Positions 22,414-27,395 of a stretch of DNA of 27,395 nt are shown one piece after another. The notes under the pieces are model-generated. The model was not told the DNA's origin. It did no database searches and worked only from the letters and a program-made list of their open reading frames with translations. The stretch comes from a virus, in IMG/VR virus record IMGVR_UViG_3300048927_000176, positions 1 through 27,395 of that record; one strand, written 5' to 3'. Position 1 is the stretch's first letter; each line of letters starts with the position of its first letter. The position numbers were made by a program, and so were the translations under genes.

Positions 22414-23730
22414 ATGTCACAAGAAACAATGTACCCACCGCAAGCCAATAGCCCCGGTACTGAGCTTGCACAAGCAATAACAGCCGATGCAGTAGAACTT
22501 ACTGTACAAGATGGGGATGTACTGTTAGATGCTCCAAATACCGTAACAATCGGTTCAGATGAAACGGCAGAAACTATTCTTTACGGTAAAAAAGAAGGGA
22601 ATGTACTATCTGAGATTACTAGAGCATGGGACGGAACAGCAGCCAAAGCATGGACAACAGGTTCAAAGGTTGCGCGTTATCTTAATGCACAAGATATTTC
22701 AGCGATTCAACATAATATTAGGGATTTGAATGAACAAGTATCTGACTTGCCCGAACAGGTACAAGAAATTAAGGATGAAGTAAATAATTTAGATTGGCAG
22801 AAGTACCCATTAACAGATAATGATGGTACATCATTTATGCAAAAGGATATAGATGTCAATACATTACTACAGGCAGGACAATATGTGGTTGAGTCTCCTA
22901 TTAACGGTCCGACTCCACCAAATACATCAAGTGATATTTGGTATGTAGATGTTACGGTAAGCAAAAATGATGTTTTTGTAACTCAAATGTTCAGGAATTA
23001 CTTTACTAATGCCCTCTTTTTAAGAAACAAGAAAAATGGTGAATGGAGAGAATACAGTCGTGATCTAGTAAACACTAACCAAGCCACAAGTACAAAAAAC
23101 TATGATTTTTATGTAGATGGTACAAATGGTAGTGATAGTAATAACGGGTTAACCCTTGCAACAGCGTTTAAAACTATTGCAAAACCGTTATCCATTTTGA
23201 GAACCTTTGCAGTCTTAAATCATGGATTTACGATTAGAATAGCAGCAGGGACATATAACGAAGCAATTATTATTAGTAATCTAAATGGTAATGGGAATAT
23301 ATCAATACAATATGTAGAATCAAAAGATGCGGTACAAGATAAAATAAATATAACTAACGTTTCACTCGTTAATTGCCACATACCAATAACATTTAATGCC
23401 ATCACCGCTACCATCAATAATAATGGACAAGCCTTCTATATCTACAGATGCAGCGAAGTAACCTTTAATAATTGTTACACTACAAAAGGAGCAGGTATTG
23501 GATTTTATATTCATAATTCCTCAGTCGTGATTAGTAGTGGGGTTATATCAAACACTACATCTTATGCTGTGTATGCAATTTATCTATCAACAGTAACAAT
23601 AATTTCGGCTAATGGCACTGCTAATAATATAGGTATATATGCGGCACACTCAGTTTTTGTAGCTAAAAACAATGTATCGATTTCTGCAACAACAAGTGAA
23701 CAATATGCTGGAGGTGCAATGATTCGATGA
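22414..23730 (+). CDS. Tail spike with pyocin-knob-like and right-handed beta-helix domains
   Basis: The 438-aa protein appears modular. Residues 1-95 are an attachment domain with ILYGKKEGNVLSEITRAWDG; 96-128 a short coiled coil (trimerisation); about 135-217 a pyocin-knob-like domain (MQKDIDVNTLLQAGQYVVES, ending KNGEWREYSRDL); from 231 a pectin-lyase-like beta helix opening with DFYVDGTNGSDSNNGLTLAT (DUF1565-like) and then Ile/Asn-rich strands every 20-25 residues. No catalytic residues can be assigned. It is the likely receptor-binding or glycan-degrading protein and defines host range. AAGGAGGG precedes ATG 22414. It is unusual that it lies between dit and tal. Confidence 0.75.
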   Translation: MSQETMYPPQANSPGTELAQAITADAVELTVQDGDVLLDAPNTVTIGSDETAETILYGKKEGNVLSEITRAWDGTAAKAWTTGSKVARYLNAQDISAIQHNIRDLNEQVSDLPEQVQEIKDEVNNLDWQKYPLTDNDGTSFMQKDIDVNTLLQAGQYVVESPINGPTPPNTSSDIWYVDVTVSKNDVFVTQMFRNYFTNALFLRNKKNGEWREYSRDLVNTNQATSTKNYDFYVDGTNGSDSNNGLTLATAFKTIAKPLSILRTFAVLNHGFTIRIAAGTYNEAIIISNLNGNGNISIQYVESKDAVQDKINITNVSLVNCHIPITFNAITATINNNGQAFYIYRCSEVTFNNCYTTKGAGIGFYIHNSSVVISSGVISNTTSYAVYAIYLSTVTIISANGTANNIGIYAAHSVFVAKNNVSISATTSEQYAGGAMIR

Positions 23731-24038
23731 TGAAAAAACTTCAAGTTAAAGTGTCAGCAGAAAATATTAAAACCTTTGAAGCGGAAAGAATCATTAAAAC
23801 TGATAACAGTATAATTGCTTATATTGGTCAAAACACAGTCTTTGAAGCTCGCGGAATTTCCGACTTTAAACAGTATGAAATTTTAAATGGAGATTGGGAC
23901 GAACCTGACGATTTAAAGGAAACGTTGGGGACACTATTGCTAGAATCAGCTAATGATAAAGCAACGATAGCAGGACTTGAAGAAACGGTAGGCACACTTA
24001 TGCTAGAGATTGCAACAATGAAGGGAGGTAATGCTTAA
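23727..24038 (+). CDS. XkdW-like small tail protein
   Basis: The 103-aa protein starts with a beta-rich half (KKLQVKVSAENIKTFEAERI, SIIAYIGQNTVFEARGISDF) and ends in two heptad-like repeats, ETLGTLLLES and ETVGTLMLEI, a short coiled coil. Proteins of this layout stand between fibre and XkdX genes in many Bacillales phages. The start overlaps the spike stop (ATGA) and has GGAGGTG upstream; the stop overlaps the next start (TAATG). Function is unknown; a fibre accessory or chaperone role is plausible. Confidence 0.55.
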   Translation: MMKKLQVKVSAENIKTFEAERIIKTDNSIIAYIGQNTVFEARGISDFKQYEILNGDWDEPDDLKETLGTLLLESANDKATIAGLEETVGTLMLEIATMKGGNA

Positions 24039-24181
24039 TGTGGTATACAACAGTAAAACGCTACTATGACAACGGACATCCTGCCTATAATATTGAGTCA
24101 GTAAAAACCTTTGTGAAAGCAAAGATGATCACAGCCAAGGAATACAAACAAATTACCAATGTAGAGTATAGCGCCGAATAG
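24038..24181 (+). CDS. XkdX family protein
   Basis: The 47-aa protein reads MWYTTVKRYYDNGHPAYN at the start and then VKTFVKAKMITAKEYKQIT, the clear XkdX signature (KRYYD-x-G...V-x-x-FV-x-x-x-IT-x-x-x-Y-x-x-IT). XkdX proteins follow fibre genes near the end of the tail module; their function is unknown. AAGGGAGG gives a good ribosome site. The stop codon lies inside a terminator hairpin. It is too short for usual ORF cut-offs. Confidence 0.85.
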   Translation: MWYTTVKRYYDNGHPAYNIESVKTFVKAKMITAKEYKQITNVEYSAE

Positions 24182-24192
24182 GGCGTTTTTTT
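24170..24192 (+). terminator. Intrinsic terminator overlapping the xkdX stop
   Basis: AGCGCC (24170-24175) pairs with GGCGTT (24182-24187) with one G-U pair and a 6-nt loop, followed by a T run to 24192. It isolates the spike/xkdX cassette from the next gene. Confidence 0.75.
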
Positions 24193-24223
24193 AATCTCCT
24201 ACTAATAGAATATTAATATATAT

Positions 24224-24251
24224 TTTACAAACACAGGAAATTGTATATAAT
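24224..24251 (+). promoter_or_regulatory. Vegetative (sigma-A-type) promoter of the secreted moron
   Basis: TTTACA (24224-24229), 16-bp spacer, perfect TATAAT (24246-24251), about 46 bp before the ATG at 24298, in a very AT-rich stretch just after a terminator. This is the best promoter match I found in the window. Confidence 0.75.
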
Positions 24252-24297
24252 AGAGTTGAATCGGCCGATTCTAATATTGATCGAAGAAAGGGATAAT

Positions 24298-24792
24298 ATG
24301 AAGATTAAAAAGACGCTCACAATTCTTTTAACTTCAATGTTACTACTTACTTCATCAGCGTCAGTCCTAGCTTCTGAAAAATCAGAAACAAGACCTGAAA
24401 CAACATCTATAATAACACCTACAGTTGTAGGAATTGGAGACACAAAGGCAACTGCGATAACACTTAGTCATGGAATTAGACATAGCCTTTACCTATCGAG
24501 TAGTACAGATGAAGACTGGTTTAAGTGGACTAATGACACAGGTAGCTTTAAGTATATAGGAGCCTTTTTTTTCCCATTAGGGTATAATGCTCATTATCGT
24601 TATGGTATGGAAATTGACTATAACTCATCACGAAGTTTACCAAGAGTCTATGCTAAGGCAGATAATCCTGGGGATGGTGCACTATTTGTTAATCCAGTTA
24701 TTCCACCTGGAGCCACGGTATATTTTGTAGTAGACTCCATTCAGTTTGCTCCAATGCAGTATACTTTGGATTTCTATGTTTATAATTTTTAG
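24298..24792 (+). CDS. Secreted PPC-like domain protein, lysogenic conversion candidate
   Basis: The 164-aa protein has a clear Sec signal peptide: MKIKK, a hydrophobic core LTILLTSMLLLTSSASV and a likely cut after VLA at about residue 25. The mature part has GDTKATAITLSHGIRHSLYL and STDEDWFKWTNDTG, like the start of bacterial pre-peptidase C-terminal (PPC) domains, which are small beta-sandwiches on secreted enzymes. No catalytic domain is attached. It has its own promoter, GAAAGG ribosome site and terminator within the tail operon, and would thus be expressed in the lysogen. A virion role is unlikely because of the signal peptide. The frame upstream to 24241 includes the promoter and is rejected. 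Confidence 0.75.
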   Translation: MKIKKTLTILLTSMLLLTSSASVLASEKSETRPETTSIITPTVVGIGDTKATAITLSHGIRHSLYLSSSTDEDWFKWTNDTGSFKYIGAFFFPLGYNAHYRYGMEIDYNSSRSLPRVYAKADNPGDGALFVNPVIPPGATVYFVVDSIQFAPMQYTLDFYVYNF

Positions 24793-24801
24793 TTAACTAT
24801 A

Positions 24802-24832
24802 AAAGCATCCTATATTAGGGTGCTTTTTATTT
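24802..24832 (+). terminator. Strong intrinsic terminator
   Basis: AAAGCATCCTA (24802-24812) pairs with TAGGGTGCTTT (24816-24826) with one G-U pair and a 3-nt loop, followed by TTATTTTG. Confidence 0.9.
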
Positions 24833-24895
24833 TGCCCTCTGTTTTCAGGGGGCAATCTGTTCAGGAAACTTTTCCTGACCTAAGAAGGAGGGCAA
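24832..24895 (+). promoter_or_regulatory. Leader hairpins able to mask a Shine-Dalgarno
   Basis: TTGCCCTCTG (24832-24841) pairs locally with CAGGGGGCAA (24846-24855). TTGCCCTC can also pair with GAGGGCAA (24888-24895), which contains the ribosome site of the gene at 24897. Between them TCAGGAA and TTCCTGA (24861-24867, 24872-24878) form another hairpin. The two folds are mutually exclusive. Confidence 0.5.
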
Positions 24896-24896
24896 T

Positions 24897-25820
24897 ATGT
24901 TTAACCGAAGCCCATACAATACCTTAACCCTAAATAGGCAACGTAATAAAGATTTGTACTTTGCCGTTGCACCAAATCCTGCACCACAGTTTAATGCTCA
25001 CCTTGGCTTGGAAATGCCGTTGAACGTAGCCGCTGAATCTAGCACAGAAATAAAAGCAGGAATGATTAAAGGGGCTAGGCTAGATCGTAAAGCATTCAAC
25101 AAAACAATGCTTAACAATATGTCAGATACGTCTGATTATTTAAGAGCAGAGTTTGAGTTAGCTAGTCAAACAGATGGCACACTAAGCTTTATCATGCCTT
25201 TTGGTTTTATTAATGATATTGCAACTAAAATTGATGCCAACATGATAAAAGGTGCAAAGCTTGCTCATTACCGCTTTAATCACACCAAGCTCAATGGACA
25301 ATCAGACCTAGCGGACTACTTCACAGTAAGCTTTGAACTTGCTAATCAAGTGGATGGAACACTGAACTTTGAAATGCCTTATGTGTTCCGCGTTGAATCG
25401 GGTACAGAAAATGAAGCCACTTTGATTAAGGGAGCTAGATTAGACCGTAAAAAGTTCAATCTTGCACGCTTTAATGGCATGACTGATTTAGGTGATTACT
25501 TTAGATCGGCGTTTGATATGGCAATGGAAGCTGATATAACTTTAAACCTAACAATGCCACATATAGCCCACGTAGAAATTAAGCCTGAAATGACAGGACG
25601 GTTATCTACTGGTGGCAATGTAAATGTAAGGTTTAATCGTTCGCCGTTTAATCGTAAACTTTCACCAGTCACACACAACTTCATAGCTGAATTTGATACA
25701 ACTATTGCGTTTGATGCTGAAACAGGGTCAAGAATCGCTTTACAAGCTGCCTTTGATGCTGCTGTAGATATGAAGGCAACAATGATGAGTGGACGCAAGC
25801 GGATTACTCCTTTTAATCGT
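24897..25820 (+). repeat. Array of about five 180-bp coding repeats
   Basis: The units are visible as protein repeats (see the 472-aa gene) with exact 180-bp spacing between IKGA boxes and between FNRSP boxes. Units 2-4 share (M/L)IKGA(R/K)L and a motif ending MP; units 1, 5 and 6 share FNRSP(Y/F)N. Confidence 0.75.
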
Positions 25821-26315
25821 TCACCGTTTAACAGAGAGCTTACCAACGTCAAATACTTCAATGCTAACTTTGTTACAGGTGTGGGAGTATCGGCAAATAT
25901 GAACCTTAATATGTTGTTGTTTGCTGCTATTGAGGTAGCAAGTGAACTTCAAACAATGTTAATTCGTGAAATGCCTTTTACAGTGGATTATGAAACAGCT
26001 AGCTCAATGGATGTTGAAATGATTAGAGTACGTACCTTTGATGCCCATATCAGTACAGCAACTACATTTAAAGCAACATCTAAGTTGTATCATGTGGATT
26101 GGATTGAGTTCACAGGAGAGTTTAAAGCGGGTGATCGTATCATTATTGATTCAGGAAAATATAAAATCACAAGCAACGGGGAAAATGTTTCACACCTGTA
26201 TGACGGCGATTTCTTCAACCTTAACCTAGGCACTAACAACCTAACGTGGACAGACCCTTCCAACGGTAGGTCTATATTATTCCGTATCACCCATAGAGAT
26301 AGGTTTCTGTATTAA
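24897..26315 (+). CDS. Tail-tip protein of 60-aa repeats with Dit C-domain-like end
   Basis: The 472-aa protein consists of about five copies of a 60-residue repeat. Conserved points recur at exact 60-aa steps: IKGA at 57, 117 and 177; MP at 40, 100, 160 and 220; FNRSP at 2, 246 and 306. Later copies are more diverged. Residues about 398-472 (EFKAGDRIIIDSGKYKIT, GDFFNLNLGTNNLTW, HRDRFLY) look like the C-terminal domain found at the end of longer Dit-type distal tail proteins. It precedes tal, where dit would normally sit. AAGGAGGG precedes the ATG, and may be masked by a leader hairpin. It probably belongs to the tail tip or baseplate; the repeats may form a string of small domains. Confidence 0.65.
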   Translation: MFNRSPYNTLTLNRQRNKDLYFAVAPNPAPQFNAHLGLEMPLNVAAESSTEIKAGMIKGARLDRKAFNKTMLNNMSDTSDYLRAEFELASQTDGTLSFIMPFGFINDIATKIDANMIKGAKLAHYRFNHTKLNGQSDLADYFTVSFELANQVDGTLNFEMPYVFRVESGTENEATLIKGARLDRKKFNLARFNGMTDLGDYFRSAFDMAMEADITLNLTMPHIAHVEIKPEMTGRLSTGGNVNVRFNRSPFNRKLSPVTHNFIAEFDTTIAFDAETGSRIALQAAFDAAVDMKATMMSGRKRITPFNRSPFNRELTNVKYFNANFVTGVGVSANMNLNMLLFAAIEVASELQTMLIREMPFTVDYETASSMDVEMIRVRTFDAHISTATTFKATSKLYHVDWIEFTGEFKAGDRIIIDSGKYKITSNGENVSHLYDGDFFNLNLGTNNLTWTDPSNGRSILFRITHRDRFLY

Positions 26316-26325
26316 GGAGGTATAT

Positions 26326-27395
26326 ATGCAGCCTAATCCAACGATGCAAGTGTTTGATGAAAACTTAAAACGGGTAGGCACATTAATAGATGCCTATCAG
26401 ATCGAAAGAAGAAGAAAGCTCAATAGTGACAATGAGCTTTCTTTTTTAGTACCAATGTCCAGTGATGATTACACTGAAAAGCTACAGCTTAAAGGTCACG
26501 TAAAGGATGATCGAGGACAGTATTATGTAATCAATACACGTAATCGGCAACGAGACAAAAACAAGCTTACAGCCCTAATAACATGTACTCACATCATGTT
26601 CAAAATGGGAGATTACAAAGTACCCTACGATGACTACATTGAGGAAGCTTACGGCGTACACATATCCACATTGCTAGACAAGATCAGCGTATGGACAGGT
26701 GGACGCTTTAAGTTTGTTGTACATGATACCTTTGACCTTTGGGACATTAGAGACTTTGGACGTACCAATGCATTAGCAGCACTTACCCAAGTCGTTAATA
26801 CCTTCAAGGCAGAGATTAGAGCCGATAACTTCACCATTCACATTCATAAAAAAATAGGTGCTGATAACCGTTTTGAGTTTCGCACTAAGAAAAATATCAT
26901 CAAAGATAGTTTCAAGGACGATACAACAAACCTTGTAACTCGTATGTACGCCCACATGAAGGACGGTGTAACATTTAGAGGACTTAGCACAGATCACCTC
27001 ACAGCCGAGGAATTAAGCCTATTACAATCAGTTCCGGGTGCAATCGTAGACGGAAAGATCGCTGTCAATTATCTATTATCCCCATATGTAAACCATTGGG
27101 GGAGTGAGTCAGTACCCTTTTATGATGGCGAGAACGTGCAGCAGGATTTAACAGATCCTGTGGAGCTATTAAAGTCCACTAGAGAGGAATTACGCAAGGC
27201 TGAAATGCCACAATTAGAAATCACCGTTGAAGCCGCTGACCTACACAAGATAGATAGTGACGAACGTCCACCCGATCTTGGGGATGCTGCAACAGTCTAT
27301 GACCCAAACATGGACATGCACCGTATTGCTGTCCGAGTGGTGGAGCTAACGGAGTACCCTTATAGCAAAGACCAACATACGAAGGCGACATTATC
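26326..27395 (+). CDS. tal: Tail-associated lysin / prophage endopeptidase tail (Tal), 5' part
   Basis: The frame from ATG 26326 stays open to the window edge (356 codons plus 2 bases), so the gene is incomplete. AAGGAGG (26314-26320) gives a 5-nt spacer. The start MQPNPTMQVFDENLKRVGTL, then ERRRKLNSDNELSFLVP, is typical of the gp27-like N-terminal domain of prophage tail proteins (PF06605 type), with later TNLVTRMYAHMKDG and RIAVRVVELTEYPY. Tal forms the trimeric tip that pierces the cell envelope; many carry a peptidoglycan hydrolase at the C-terminus, which is outside the window. It directly follows the repeat protein. Confidence 0.85.
   Translation, partial: MQPNPTMQVFDENLKRVGTLIDAYQIERRRKLNSDNELSFLVPMSSDDYTEKLQLKGHVKDDRGQYYVINTRNRQRDKNKLTALITCTHIMFKMGDYKVPYDDYIEEAYGVHISTLLDKISVWTGGRFKFVVHDTFDLWDIRDFGRTNALAALTQVVNTFKAEIRADNFTIHIHKKIGADNRFEFRTKKNIIKDSFKDDTTNLVTRMYAHMKDGVTFRGLSTDHLTAEELSLLQSVPGAIVDGKIAVNYLLSPYVNHWGSESVPFYDGENVQQDLTDPVELLKSTREELRKAEMPQLEITVEAADLHKIDSDERPPDLGDAATVYDPNMDMHRIAVRVVELTEYPYSKDQHTKATL

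Noticed and set aside
1-27395. Search by eye for tRNA genes, CRISPR arrays, insertion sequences, an integrase or attachment sites.
   Set aside because: None was seen; the window contains late phage genes and accessory cargo only.

Overview
The window is the late (packaging, head, tail) half of a temperate siphovirus genome, most likely an integrated prophage of a low-to-mid GC Gram-positive bacterium of the Bacillales. Reasons: strong AAGGAGG-type ribosome binding sites, several TTG/GTG starts, a PBSX-type small terminase, an SPP1-type portal with a phage_min_cap2-type minor head protein, and XkdX-like and prophage-endopeptidase-tail proteins. The genus (Paenibacillus, Brevibacillus or a relative) cannot be fixed from the sequence alone. 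No integrase, attachment site, lysis gene, tRNA or CRISPR array is visible.

Layout. (1) 74-559: an ArpU/RinA-like late regulator closed by a bidirectional terminator. (2) 641-2541: two minus-strand accessory genes, a DUF4238 protein and a HEPN-like protein with an R-X4-H motif. (3) 2542-4488: a promoter and terminator region with no large ORF, two overlapping micro-genes (one a four-cysteine peptide), a small unknown gene, and a winged-helix-like unknown gene bracketed by two terminators. (4) 4513-5987: a ParB-domain protein translationally coupled to a Mom-like DNA modification enzyme, then a dense cluster of RNA hairpins whose last strand is the Shine-Dalgarno of a 72-aa gene. (5) 5984-6574: a minus-strand three-helix membrane protein. 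(6) 6655-8965: small and large terminase. (7) 8982-14239: portal, minor head protein, scaffold, decoration-like protein, major capsid and a small head protein. (8) 14248-16345: four connector/neck/terminator genes and the tail tube. (9) 16394-21427: tail chaperones G and GT joined by a well-formed -1 frameshift site, and a 1440-aa tape measure. (10) 21424-27395: Dit N-domain protein, a gp80-like protein, a beta-helix spike, an XkdW-like and an XkdX-like protein, a secreted moron with its own promoter, a protein of 60-aa repeats ending in a Dit C-domain-like module, and the start of Tal (cut by the window end).

How it works together: the regulator probably switches on the rightward late operon. 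The ParB/Mom pair would modify phage DNA against host restriction, terminase and portal package it, and the remaining genes build the particle. Accessory genes (DUF4238, HEPN, winged-helix protein, membrane protein, secreted protein) sit on the opposite strand or between terminators, as expected for lysogenic conversion or defence cargo. Intrinsic terminators after minor head, capsid, tail tube and XkdX genes suggest stepped expression or mRNA 3'-end protection.

The most unusual points are the switch-like RNA leader at 5636-5761 next to the Mom-like gene, a second leader of the same logic at 24832-24895, the HEPN/DUF4238 cassette, and the apparent split of Dit into two distant genes with a spike cassette between them.
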